62,400 bases of DNA from a virus, in IMG/VR virus record IMGVR_UViG_3300049561_000021, positions 1 to 62,400 of that record; one strand, 5' to 3'. Under the pieces are notes generated by a model that worked only from the letters and a program-made list of their open reading frames with translations, ran no database searches and was not told the origin of the DNA. This document shows positions 49,464-57,429 of the stretch, piece after piece (the stretch's first letter is position 1; the number at the start of each line of letters is the position of its first letter). Position numbers and translations under genes: made by a program.

Positions 49464-50323
49464 ATCAATTCTTTTATTTCAGGAATTGTAAATCTCTCTA
49501 CTTCATTACTATACTTCCCATGTTCCGTAACTCTTTCATGCAAATTTTCTCCTTCCTGTAGTCCAATTTCTTTAACTAGAATTCTTACACCTTCAGGAGC
49601 ATACTTTAAAATCATGCTATCTAATAAATCTCCAATAGACATTGATTTCATTTCAGGAACAAATGGGTTGGCATCTTTCCCATTTTCTAAACAATTAAAT
49701 ATTAAATCAACCGCTTGATCTACTGTCCAAAAAAATCGTGTTGCCTCGCGATCAGTTACAATTATTTCTTTTCCCTTCCGTATTAACTCTTTCCATTTAC
49801 ATAATACCGATCCAGTAGAATACAAAACATTTCCATATCTAACTATTCTATATTCAATATTTGGATAAACATGTTCATATTGTTGAAATAATTTCTCCAT
49901 TAAATATTTAGAAGCCCCATACACTCCTGTCATTTGTGCCGCTTTATCTGAACTTATCCCAATAATAAACTTCAAATTTTTTTCCGATCCAATTCGTAAA
50001 ACATTTAAACTACCTACAACATTAGAATTTATGCACTCAATTGAAAATGATTCTGCTAATGTAACATGTTTAAAAGCCGCCATATGGAAAACTCCTTCAA
50101 ATTTACCTTCCATAAATTGCCTAACTGTAAATTCATCTGAAATATCCCCAAAATAAATTTCAAGTTTATCTTTAAACTGCTCTTTTAACATTATTAACTT
50201 ACCTTCATTCCTTGCAATTGTTCTAACATATCCTCCTTTACTAATAATCCTCCCAATTAGTTTAACTCCCAAAAATCCAGAACCTCCTGTAACTAAATAA
50301 TATTTTCCTTTTACAATATTCAT
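49460..50323 (-). CDS. UDP-sugar 4,6-dehydratase/epimerase (CapD/PseB-like SDR), 287 aa
   Basis: An extended short-chain dehydrogenase: YLVTGGSGFLGVKLIGRI (NAD binding), FHMAAFKHVTLAE, ISSDKA, catalytic Tyr-x3-Lys in VYGASKYLMEK and TRFFWTVDQAVDLIF. It would make a modified nucleotide sugar (UDP-GlcNAc-derived) for the transferases. It overlaps its neighbours by 4 nt. Confidence 0.88.
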   Translation of the reverse strand: MNIVKGKYYLVTGGSGFLGVKLIGRIISKGGYVRTIARNEGKLIMLKEQFKDKLEIYFGDISDEFTVRQFMEGKFEGVFHMAAFKHVTLAESFSIECINSNVVGSLNVLRIGSEKNLKFIIGISSDKAAQMTGVYGASKYLMEKLFQQYEHVYPNIEYRIVRYGNVLYSTGSVLCKWKELIRKGKEIIVTDREATRFFWTVDQAVDLIFNCLENGKDANPFVPEMKSMSIGDLLDSMILKYAPEGVRILVKEIGLQEGENLHERVTEHGKYSNEVERFTIPEIKELI

Positions 50324-51048
50324 ACTAATTCCTCCTCCATTGCAACTTTAATTTTTGGCATTAGATCAGTTATATTTATCTTTCTAAAGCATTCAATTGC
50401 ACTATCAGGAGAAGCATTGAGTATTTCAATTCCCATCCTTTTTGCATCTCTAGCAATCTCAGGAAAACCTTGCAAATGTCGATCAAATGGCATTTTCTTT
50501 ATACTTTTATCATTTCTATTAGCATAGCGCCCATATAAATCATGCCAATGTTGATGCTCTTTCTCATCTAATTTCATATCAAAACCAAGTAAAATAATTC
50601 TTTTTGCTCCTGCATGAGCAGCTATACTTATTGCTGCCGAACCACTATTACTATTCCAACTTACTGATCTTGAATTTGAACTTATTCCACGCGGCTTACT
50701 GTCACGAGATAAATATTTAATCCAATTATATGATTCTGTTACAGGATGACAAGATATCTTTAAACCTGGAAAGAAAGCTAATTTCTTTACGTGCCTTGTA
50801 AAGAAACTGCTATCCCCAAAAAATATCATATCAATCCAATCTCCTAATAAATATGCTACATTAATTCCTATAACATGTTTATCATGGAGAAATGACATAT
50901 AAGGAGAATACACACTTGGAGGGGAAATACCTTTTATAACATCTTGAACTATTTTATTAGGGATATTGAATTGTGTAGGAATTGAAGGCCCTCCTCCAAT
51001 TATATAAACATCCCCTCCTTCCCATATATGTGGAACTTTCCAGATCAT
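50320..51048 (-). CDS. DUF115/Maf-like protein, 242 aa
   Basis: YIIGGGPSIP, HVIGINVAYLLGDWIDMIFF and a central SNSGSAAISIAAHAGAKRII, LLGFDMK are typical of the DUF115 (Maf/MptE-like) fold linked to glycan transfer. Its exact reaction is unknown. First gene of the glycan block, overlapping the structural gene upstream by 4 nt. Confidence 0.75.
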   Translation of the reverse strand: MIWKVPHIWEGGDVYIIGGGPSIPTQFNIPNKIVQDVIKGISPPSVYSPYMSFLHDKHVIGINVAYLLGDWIDMIFFGDSSFFTRHVKKLAFFPGLKISCHPVTESYNWIKYLSRDSKPRGISSNSRSVSWNSNSGSAAISIAAHAGAKRIILLGFDMKLDEKEHQHWHDLYGRYANRNDKSIKKMPFDRHLQGFPEIARDAKRMGIEILNASPDSAIECFRKINITDLMPKIKVAMEEELV

Positions 51049-51524
51049 TTCTGCAAATCATTTATAAGAGACTCAGCAATTTCTTTTGGTAATGGTTTTT
51101 CATTTATTTTCTTACCATTCTGATCAACTATGTCAAACAAAGAATTCTCTTCCTCTATATTTAAAGCTCTAAGAGCATAAACAGATTTAATTCCAGGGGT
51201 AGGAGCAATTTGTTCAGGCGCTGGGATAGTTTCTAAGGAAACAATCACATCTCTAAACATTAAAGAAATTTCAGACGGTCTTGCTGTAAATTCTTGGTTA
51301 GGTTTTACCATTTTATTCTTCCCATTAATCATAAGATGAGAAGACCCTCCTCCTATTTTTTTCCAGCGTATTGGAGCATCTGGGTCAGCTATAACTTTAG
51401 TTTCTTCAACATTTACTACAACATTTTTAATAATTTCTTTACTTGTTTCAATGTTTATTTTTTCTTTTTCAACACTTACTTCAATCTTTTCAGCATTTGC
51501 TTTTTTTGCACGAGATATACTCAT
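51045..51524 (-). CDS. Structural/head-associated hypothetical protein, 159 aa
   Basis: The N-terminal ~55 residues are a low-complexity Lys/Glu/Val region, followed by a compact domain (PIRWKKIGGGSSHLMINGKN, MVKPNQEFTARPSEI). It is the first gene after the major capsid protein and may be a head-completion or decoration protein that could carry glycans. No family is recognised. Confidence 0.55.
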   Translation of the reverse strand: MSISRAKKANAEKIEVSVEKEKINIETSKEIIKNVVVNVEETKVIADPDAPIRWKKIGGGSSHLMINGKNKMVKPNQEFTARPSEISLMFRDVIVSLETIPAPEQIAPTPGIKSVYALRALNIEEENSLFDIVDQNGKKINEKPLPKEIAESLINDLQK

Positions 51525-51575
51525 AATTTATAATTTAAAGTTTAAAAATAATCACTTGATTAGTGACTGTTAAAA

Positions 51576-52697
51576 TTATGCCAGGTGAACGATACCTGAT
51601 TTTCCATTCTGATCAGAACGAATTTGTGGAACTTGAATGGTCATCACTTTATATTTAGTGATAAATTTACCTTCTTCACTCCACTCAACATTTTGAATAC
51701 CCATACCATTAACAATACGAACAGTATCAGATGTCATTTGAACTAAAAGAACATTATCAGCAGTCAATCTGTCGATAACTTTAATTCCTTTAATTCCAGA
51801 AATCTTCATAATACGTTCACGAATAGTAATCCCACTCTCTTTATTGTAATCTTTATCAATAGTTGTCTCATATGCTGTAGGAACATAAAGCATCCAAGGA
51901 CCATAATGATAAGCATCAATACTTTTCTGCTTCATTTTAGCAACATCCTCAAGAATTTTATCTGGACCTGCTGCATCATTAGAGTCAAAATCTCCATCAT
52001 TCCAATGTACACCCATTGATACAGTATTACGATCGGGAAAATTGATGTATGAATAAATTTTATTCCGACTACGATCATCTGTAGTTCCAAAAGCATATGT
52101 TGTATTAGTAAACAACATATCTTCTAATTTCTCATTAATTCTACGAGCGGCACGTTCAGCTAAAGTAGTATCTAATGGATTTCCAAGACTCCGACTAGAT
52201 GCTAACATACGAGAATTAATTTCATAGTCAACATGAATTATCGGAATGGGTAAATAATTAGTTTGAAAATTTAAACCATCATTATTTCCACGAGTTACTC
52301 CATCCATTGTTACTATAGCATCAAGAGCCTCACTTACATCATGCCATTCAAGCACAGTTGTGCCCATTGCATTTCCAAGATTGTAAGTAAGTCCGTTAGC
52401 TCGCAAATCATCAAAACCTCCAAGACGTTGTCTAGAAACTTCTATGATTGCTTCATCTAATGTCTTCCATTCATCACGGCGAAGAGTGGCATTCGTTTGA
52501 ATTTGTAACATTTGATAACTGGTTGGTAATTTGGGATTACCTCCTTTATAAACATTAATATAAGCTCTGCCATCTCTTCCAATCCATGGTCGCATACGAC
52601 CTACGTCCATACGTCCATTTGCTTGAAGCTGGTTAGCTACTTGTCCTTGACTTTGACCATTTCCAATTAAGTCAACATTTACATTTAAATCCGGCAT
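51576..52697 (-). CDS. Major capsid protein, HK97 fold, 373 aa
   Basis: The N-terminal segment WIGRDGRAYINVYKGGN, a long helix (TLRRDEWKTLDEAIIEVSRQ), TTLAERAARRINEKLEDMLF and a C-terminal VMTIQVPQIRSDQNGKSGIV correspond to the encapsulin-like/HK97 capsid proteins seen in Bacteroidota phages. A strong SD (AAAGGAGG, near 52706-52713) fits high expression. It lies after the protease and decoration genes, as expected. Confidence 0.9.
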   Translation of the reverse strand: MPDLNVNVDLIGNGQSQGQVANQLQANGRMDVGRMRPWIGRDGRAYINVYKGGNPKLPTSYQMLQIQTNATLRRDEWKTLDEAIIEVSRQRLGGFDDLRANGLTYNLGNAMGTTVLEWHDVSEALDAIVTMDGVTRGNNDGLNFQTNYLPIPIIHVDYEINSRMLASSRSLGNPLDTTLAERAARRINEKLEDMLFTNTTYAFGTTDDRSRNKIYSYINFPDRNTVSMGVHWNDGDFDSNDAAGPDKILEDVAKMKQKSIDAYHYGPWMLYVPTAYETTIDKDYNKESGITIRERIMKISGIKGIKVIDRLTADNVLLVQMTSDTVRIVNGMGIQNVEWSEEGKFITKYKVMTIQVPQIRSDQNGKSGIVHLA

Positions 52698-52724
52698 ATT
52701 CTTTTCCTCCTTTCTGTTTTTAAA

Positions 52725-53237
52725 TTAAACAATACGAATTTTCAAACGTGGATAATATTGCCCTGCTGCACTTGAATCAGATCCAGAACCTGACAAGTCA
52801 CGTGCTTCAAGAGCAATACCAACAACTCTTTGACTATAGATAGATTCAGCATGCTGCGAATCAGCAGATTCCCAACTTTCGTAGGTTTTTACATCTTTCT
52901 GTAATAAACCATCACCGTTCGAAACCAACCAATCCCCTATAACAACATTCTGTGCATCTGCCAAAATAGCATAAACTTCATCTCCACGAGTTGGAATCCA
53001 GCATTGTACTTGATCTCCTGCTGCATAAGCATCAGCGATCCCTTTACCTTGCATTCCATCTTCAATAGCAAACATTATATAAGCATCTTTTCCAGCACTT
53101 GCATGTTTACGAACTTTATCTGTTGACATAAGCTCAATTAACATGCCTGGAGTGATTGCTGCATTTGCTTCTTTCTCAATAAAGACATTTACATAATTTT
53201 TCAGCTTTATTGTATTATATTCTTTTCCAGTAGCCAT
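52725..53237 (-). CDS. Head decoration-like structural protein, 170 aa
   Basis: A beta-rich small protein (NVFIEKEANAAITPGMLIEL, GKGIADAYAAGDQVQCWIPT, VYAILADAQNVVIGDWLVSN) positioned between prohead protease and major capsid protein. A strong SD (AAAGGAGGT) precedes it. Identity is inferred from position and composition. Confidence 0.75.
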   Translation of the reverse strand: MATGKEYNTIKLKNYVNVFIEKEANAAITPGMLIELMSTDKVRKHASAGKDAYIMFAIEDGMQGKGIADAYAAGDQVQCWIPTRGDEVYAILADAQNVVIGDWLVSNGDGLLQKDVKTYESWESADSQHAESIYSQRVVGIALEARDLSGSGSDSSAAGQYYPRLKIRIV

Positions 53238-53252
53238 TTTTTACCTCCTTTC

Positions 53253-53735
53253 TTACTTTTTAATTTCCATTTCAATACCTGCTGGGTAAAGTGGTTCTTC
53301 ACCAATAGCATTAGTATCAACAACTCGATTACCATTTAAAGAATAGTCTACTTTGACTTCTTCTTTCTTTACTGAATTATATATCTTTTGCAAGATAGTT
53401 TCATTCATTACATTTAATTCCGCATCAGACCAAGTGTCTTTTTCAACATTTGCCTGAATCCCTTTAATTAAATTCTCACGGTTTGCTTTCCTCTGAGCTT
53501 TTGCCCAAGCAAGATCAGCCTTATCCTCATCAGAAAGAGCCTGAACTTCTGGCTTAGCATTAGCATTTACTTCAGGTTGTTTTGCTACTTTTTTGGATAA
53601 CAAGATATCCAAAGTAGCTTCATCCTGAGTCAATAGCCAAACACGGTTTTCTTCTGTCATGCCAGCAGCATTGCTCTGTATGATAGCAACTACTTTTTCC
53701 ATGCAGTGTCCGCAAGGCACATTTTCATTACTCAT
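53253..53735 (-). CDS. Nested in-frame scaffold candidate (160 aa)
   Basis: The internal ATG at 53735 (MSNENVPCGHCMEKV) is preceded by GGAGG (53744-53748) with an 8-nt spacer. The product is helical and acidic/basic with long coiled segments (DEDKADLAWAKAQRKANREN), like capsid scaffolds. The order protease-scaffold-decoration-capsid would then be classical. Confidence 0.5.
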   Translation of the reverse strand: MSNENVPCGHCMEKVVAIIQSNAAGMTEENRVWLLTQDEATLDILLSKKVAKQPEVNANAKPEVQALSDEDKADLAWAKAQRKANRENLIKGIQANVEKDTWSDAELNVMNETILQKIYNSVKKEEVKVDYSLNGNRVVDTNAIGEEPLYPAGIEMEIKK

Positions 53736-54233
53736 TGTTTCTACCTCCATTGGTTTAAAATTATTTCTAACTATTTTTCTTCTTCCAACATCAATGTATT
53801 GTCTTTTAACTTCAACAGGAGATCCAGTTAATTCAATTTCTCCTTTTTCATTGGTTTGATACCCTTGCTTATACATTTTAGCAAAATCACCTATCATCTT
53901 TTCATAAACAACCATATTGTCATCTATGAATTCAATAACAGACAAATCTTCATAAGATTGTGCGTCTAACTTATTTTCAGATAAGTTAGTTACATCAATT
54001 CCAAAATGTTTTGCTTTTGCAAGTATTTTTCGTTTTGCTGAAGCTTTTTCCTCCGCACTTGCTCCTTGCACTTGGTTAAATCTTTCCAGAGCATTTCGAA
54101 CATATACAGCATCAAATATTGGCAATTTACTTTCACTAGGTGGGTCACGTGGAATGGCATAAAATTCAGCAACTGATATTCCTAGTTTCTGTCGCTTCGT
54201 CTCCATTCCAGTTACCTCAGCATTTTCATTCAT
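53253..54233 (-). CDS. Nested in-frame product of the protease gene (326 aa)
   Basis: The internal ATG at 54233 (MNENAEVTGMETKRQ) is preceded by a perfect AAAGGAGG (54241-54248) with a 7-nt spacer. It would yield the middle and C-terminal domains without the protease. In the full protein the SD is read as KKKGGKL. Confidence 0.55.
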   Translation of the reverse strand: MNENAEVTGMETKRQKLGISVAEFYAIPRDPPSESKLPIFDAVYVRNALERFNQVQGASAEEKASAKRKILAKAKHFGIDVTNLSENKLDAQSYEDLSVIEFIDDNMVVYEKMIGDFAKMYKQGYQTNEKGEIELTGSPVEVKRQYIDVGRRKIVRNNFKPMEVETMSNENVPCGHCMEKVVAIIQSNAAGMTEENRVWLLTQDEATLDILLSKKVAKQPEVNANAKPEVQALSDEDKADLAWAKAQRKANRENLIKGIQANVEKDTWSDAELNVMNETILQKIYNSVKKEEVKVDYSLNGNRVVDTNAIGEEPLYPAGIEMEIKK

Positions 54234-54977
54234 TAATTTACCTCCTTTCTTTTTATTTAATCGAATCCCACAACCATCCTCAATAGAACAAGCACCTGTA
54301 CCGCCGGGCAAGAGAGCCAAGTGATCTGGTCTATGATTTTTGGCTATTTTATTATACTGTTCTCCATTCCATTCACCTGAAACACTTTCATTATCAGTAA
54401 ATACCCCAACACTTACTTCAAGCATTTTACCTTCTTGTAAATTATTAAAAACTTCAGGGGAAACTTGAATTAATTTATTTTTATCTAACCATGCTTCTGC
54501 TTTTAGTCTTGATCCATCCACATTTGTTTCAAATACTTGACCGACGCCTACTGAATCGATTACTCTTGGCGAATTAGCAGAAACATTCATCCCTTCAACT
54601 TGAGGATGATCAATAACTATAGGAATCCCATCCCATGAGCTTGGAAATTTACCTAATTCAGAAATAGTATGCAATAACGCCCCATGACTACCATTATGAA
54701 CACCTTCCACCATCATTGTCACAGGAACTACAATATATTCTTTACTTTGATATGTCTCTTCACGAATCTGATAAGTATCATTTCTAAAATTAATATTGAC
54801 TTGTGAATTATCTACAACACCATTTGCTTGTCGTATTGCAGAAAGAGCACAAGTAGCATCCGTTCCCCCATCTTTTTTACATTTAGATAGTACAGAATTT
54901 GCAATAGCAACCCATTGTGCTTTTTGCTTATCCGTTAATCCTTTATTGTGCTTTTCCACATTACTGATATCCCACAT
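53253..54977 (-). CDS. Prohead protease (DUF2213) with ChaB-like N-terminus and scaffold-like C-terminus, 574 aa
   Basis: Residues 1-50 (HNKGLTDKQKAQWVAIANSV) resemble the ChaB-like domain. Residues about 80-240 form the DUF2213 protease core (VHNGSHGALLHTISELGKF, VIDHPQ, HLALLPGGTGACS). The middle domain (about 250-350) includes DAVYVRNALERFNQVQGAS. The last 160 residues are helical and charged like a scaffold. Two internal ATGs have strong SDs (see the nested entries), so one gene may yield protease and scaffold, as in lambda C/Nu3. AAGGAGG precedes the first ATG. Confidence 0.82.
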   Translation of the reverse strand: MWDISNVEKHNKGLTDKQKAQWVAIANSVLSKCKKDGGTDATCALSAIRQANGVVDNSQVNINFRNDTYQIREETYQSKEYIVVPVTMMVEGVHNGSHGALLHTISELGKFPSSWDGIPIVIDHPQVEGMNVSANSPRVIDSVGVGQVFETNVDGSRLKAEAWLDKNKLIQVSPEVFNNLQEGKMLEVSVGVFTDNESVSGEWNGEQYNKIAKNHRPDHLALLPGGTGACSIEDGCGIRLNKKKGGKLMNENAEVTGMETKRQKLGISVAEFYAIPRDPPSESKLPIFDAVYVRNALERFNQVQGASAEEKASAKRKILAKAKHFGIDVTNLSENKLDAQSYEDLSVIEFIDDNMVVYEKMIGDFAKMYKQGYQTNEKGEIELTGSPVEVKRQYIDVGRRKIVRNNFKPMEVETMSNENVPCGHCMEKVVAIIQSNAAGMTEENRVWLLTQDEATLDILLSKKVAKQPEVNANAKPEVQALSDEDKADLAWAKAQRKANRENLIKGIQANVEKDTWSDAELNVMNETILQKIYNSVKKEEVKVDYSLNGNRVVDTNAIGEEPLYPAGIEMEIKK

Positions 54978-54989
54978 TTTTATGCCTCC

Positions 54990-55355
54990 TTACTTTTGAT
55001 GATTTCCAATTAATAAAGCATATATATTATCTACTGTAGCATGTTCTTCTTCTTGATTCTTAACCATAAAGTCTAATGTTTGATGCATTATATCAATTTG
55101 ACATTGTACTTTCTCAATATCTTTGCTATCAGCTTTTTTACTAAACTTTTCATCAATACTTAACATTTCTTGTCTTTTAATTTGAGAAGTAAATTTTGTA
55201 TAAAAAACTACAACTGATAATAATGCACCGTATCCTAATACTAAAATTCGTTCCTTGTCTGCCCATCCTAATTTAAATATAATCGAAGTTAAAATTACAC
55301 CTATTGCACATCCAGCAAACCAAGTAAGAATACTCTGAAAAAAAGACCTTGCCAT
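54990..55355 (-). CDS. Membrane protein with coiled-coil tail, 121 aa
   Basis: Two hydrophobic segments near the N-terminus (ILTWFAGCAIGVILTSIIF and ILVLGYGALLSVVVFYTKF) are followed by a coiled-coil region (DIEKVQCQIDIMHQTLDFMV). It is of unknown function within the head gene block. It lies 12 nt before the protease gene. Confidence 0.6.
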   Translation of the reverse strand: MARSFFQSILTWFAGCAIGVILTSIIFKLGWADKERILVLGYGALLSVVVFYTKFTSQIKRQEMLSIDEKFSKKADSKDIEKVQCQIDIMHQTLDFMVKNQEEEHATVDNIYALLIGNHQK

Positions 55356-55372
55356 ATTTCAAATTTATAAAA

Positions 55373-55741
55373 CTATTTACACCATTTAACTATAAAAGAA
55401 ATAATCAACATAACTACAAGTGATAAAGAAAAAACAATACCAAACATCGTAGACGAACAATACTTAGAAAATTCAATATCATTTTTATTTACCCACAAAA
55501 TATTATAAACAATTAATTCAAAGAAAAAGATAATTATAGTCCAATTAACACATACTTTGAATAGATTATTTAATGGAAAAAGTGTTAAGAATAAAACCAT
55601 CGGCATACTATATAGGAGAACATAAAAATATGTTCTCCAAAAGTTTTTAAATACAATTGGTCGATCTGACCAAATCATATACATGGCAAATAGTATTATA
55701 AAAATAATACCTTCTAACAAAAATTTATCAGTTAATTTCAT
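55373..55741 (-). CDS. Polytopic membrane protein, about four TM helices, 122 aa
   Basis: Hydrophobic helices (LLEGIIFIILFAMYMIW, TYFYVLLYSMPMVLFL, VNWTIIIFFFELIVYNILW and TMFGIVFSLSLVVMLIIS) fill the protein. The start at 55741 (MKLTDKF) is preferred to an ATG 9 codons upstream. Role unknown; it could act on the host envelope. Confidence 0.6.
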   Translation of the reverse strand: MKLTDKFLLEGIIFIILFAMYMIWSDRPIVFKNFWRTYFYVLLYSMPMVLFLTLFPLNNLFKVCVNWTIIIFFFELIVYNILWVNKNDIEFSKYCSSTMFGIVFSLSLVVMLIISFIVKWCK

Positions 55742-55823
55742 AATATGGGAATTTAGGTGGTTTATCATCTTGTACAGGAAAACTCATAAGTAATTTAGGT
55801 GTATCTACTGGTGTCGGTTTCAT
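55728..55823 (-). CDS. Possible Pro-rich 31-aa peptide
   Basis: The frame MKPTPVDTPKLLMSFPVQDD onward overlaps the next gene's start by 14 nt and begins 1 nt after the barrel-like gene's stop. A PTP-x-D motif also occurs near the N-terminus of that gene's product (EPTPIDPHW), a weak sign of shared origin. Confidence 0.35.
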   Translation of the reverse strand: MKPTPVDTPKLLMSFPVQDDKPPKFPYYEIN

Positions 55824-55824
55824 T

Positions 55825-56436
55825 TTATAAAGGTATTTTAGTTCCAATTGTTACAATAGGTGTAAATTTATTAGGAGTATCATTTAGTCCTATTCCTTGA
55901 GATATTCCATAACCTGCACTTAGATACCCTCCAAAAATTGATATTACTCCAACGGCTTGAATATTAAAGTAATTAGGATCGTTAGAATTATTAGTCGTTC
56001 CGTCTTTTTTTAATGCTGAATTATCTCTTGTTAATCCTGTTTTTAAGAAAACATCAATTCCTATAACATAAGGTTTTTTAGTATCAGGTGCCCATTTAAA
56101 ACCATAACCAATCCCTGCTATTAATCCTAATGTATAATTTCCTGTTTTGGTTTCAATTTGAAATACATCCATCCCGCTTGAAGGACCTAAATATAACGTA
56201 CTATCTTTTGATACGTACTCATTAATTATAGAAATTATCTCATGTTTTGACAAATCTTTTACAGAGTCAATTTTAACAAATGGATATATCCTTAATAGAT
56301 GTTTATCTTGTGCTTGTGCTTGAATTTTAAAATTACATAGTAACAATAATATTAAAAGAATTTTTATACTAAACCTTATAATAAAAGGTGGCCAATGAGG
56401 ATCTATTGGTGTTGGTTCAGAATGTTTGATTTTCAT
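55825..56436 (-). CDS. Outer-membrane-like secreted protein, 203 aa
   Basis: After a polar leader (residues 1-20, PHWPPF) comes a signal-type hydrophobic stretch (IKILLILLLLCNFKIQAQAQ). A body with alternating strands and Gly (TLGLIAGIGYGFKW, VISIFGGYLSAGYGISQGIG) ends in IPL. It looks like a small beta-barrel or outer-membrane protein of the host type. Such a gene in a head operon may alter the infected cell surface. Confidence 0.55.
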   Translation of the reverse strand: MKIKHSEPTPIDPHWPPFIIRFSIKILLILLLLCNFKIQAQAQDKHLLRIYPFVKIDSVKDLSKHEIISIINEYVSKDSTLYLGPSSGMDVFQIETKTGNYTLGLIAGIGYGFKWAPDTKKPYVIGIDVFLKTGLTRDNSALKKDGTTNNSNDPNYFNIQAVGVISIFGGYLSAGYGISQGIGLNDTPNKFTPIVTIGTKIPL

Positions 56437-56461
56437 AATTTTTAAGTTTTAAAAGTTAATA

Positions 56462-56857
56462 CTAAATAATATTTACCATATGTATTATATCAATAATTCC
56501 ACAACAAAGAATAAACAATCTAAAAGGCCACATATTAATCATTGGGAATTTACTAACCAACTTATCAGTAATTGAAGTAGTGCCTAAATAATCAAATTTT
56601 TGTCTAAAAGGAATTTCAGTAGTATATCCTGTACTTACTTCTACATTAAATGCAATAATCGCATCCAATTGAGCTGTAGTTATAGTTAATTGTTTTATCA
56701 TATCATCTGTTATTATTTGATCACTTCCAATAATTCTAAATCCATCAATATCGATTAATTGATATACATTTTCCAAAAGAATTATACTTAATGAATCTGC
56801 CAAAGATGTAATTGTAAATCTTTTTCTATTAATTTGAGTAATATTAAAATTGCTCAT
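56462..56857 (-). CDS. Hypothetical protein, 131 aa
   Basis: It is beta/alpha mixed (FTITSLADSLSIILLENVYQ) with a hydrophobic C-terminal helix (FRLFILCCGIIDIIHMV) that could anchor it in a membrane. It overlaps the upstream gene by 4 nt. Not recognised. Confidence 0.55.
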   Translation of the reverse strand: MSNFNITQINRKRFTITSLADSLSIILLENVYQLIDIDGFRIIGSDQIITDDMIKQLTITTAQLDAIIAFNVEVSTGYTTEIPFRQKFDYLGTTSITDKLVSKFPMINMWPFRLFILCCGIIDIIHMVNII

Positions 56858-57210
56858 ATTGTCTTTTCATCTTTAACCGTTAAAATTCCACTCATAACCG
56901 TCATAATAGAAGTTCCATTTGCAATTTGCATATCATAAATGTACTTTCCTTCATTCTCAAATCCTATTACAGAAAATAATGTAATTGTATTACTATAAAG
57001 AATTATTGATGGAATAGTTCCTATTGATGTAAATGATTTTATTAAAGTTTTATTAATACTAAAATCTCTTACACTCATTGTAACAACCATTGATGTTAAA
57101 TCATAATCAATACCATTTTTCTTTATTAAAAATGCCATATCAATAGAATCATTTTTAATAAATTCTAAATTCATGTTAACATATTCAACATTATATGCAA
57201 TAGTTATCAT
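56854..57210 (-). CDS. BppU-N-terminal/Ig-like beta-sandwich protein, 118 aa
   Basis: The pattern LEFIKNDSIDMAFLIKKNGI, YDLTSMVVTMSVRDF and YIYDMQIANGTS resembles the small Ig-like domain found at the N-terminus of upper baseplate proteins and in head fibres. It could be a structural appendage. Identification is tentative. Confidence 0.5.
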   Translation of the reverse strand: MITIAYNVEYVNMNLEFIKNDSIDMAFLIKKNGIDYDLTSMVVTMSVRDFSINKTLIKSFTSIGTIPSIILYSNTITLFSVIGFENEGKYIYDMQIANGTSIMTVMSGILTVKDEKTI

Positions 57211-57214
57211 ATTA

Positions 57215-57418
57215 TTAAGATTTTAATTTTACATCCACTGCACACATTCCTTTTTTACCAGGTTCTAAATCATATATTACAATATCATCCTTCTTAACAC
57301 GATCAATTGCTTTCGAAGTATGAAAGAAGTATTCTTCCCCACTATTATCCGTAATAAATCCGTAACCTTTTGACTCGTTAAAAAACTTTACTTTTCCTGT
57401 ATTTACTAAATTTGCCAT
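57215..57418 (-). CDS. Cold-shock (CspA-like) protein, 67 aa
   Basis: The RNP motifs KGYGFITD and EEYFFH in an OB-fold of the exact CspA length, starting TGKVKFFNES, are unmistakable. It binds single-stranded nucleic acid and may act on late mRNA. The ATG at 57418 is 11 nt after the MuF stop; an ATG 16 codons upstream lies inside that gene and is rejected. Confidence 0.9.
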   Translation of the reverse strand: MANLVNTGKVKFFNESKGYGFITDNSGEEYFFHTSKAIDRVKKDDIVIYDLEPGKKGMCAVDVKLKS

Positions 57419-57429
57419 TTTATTGTATT

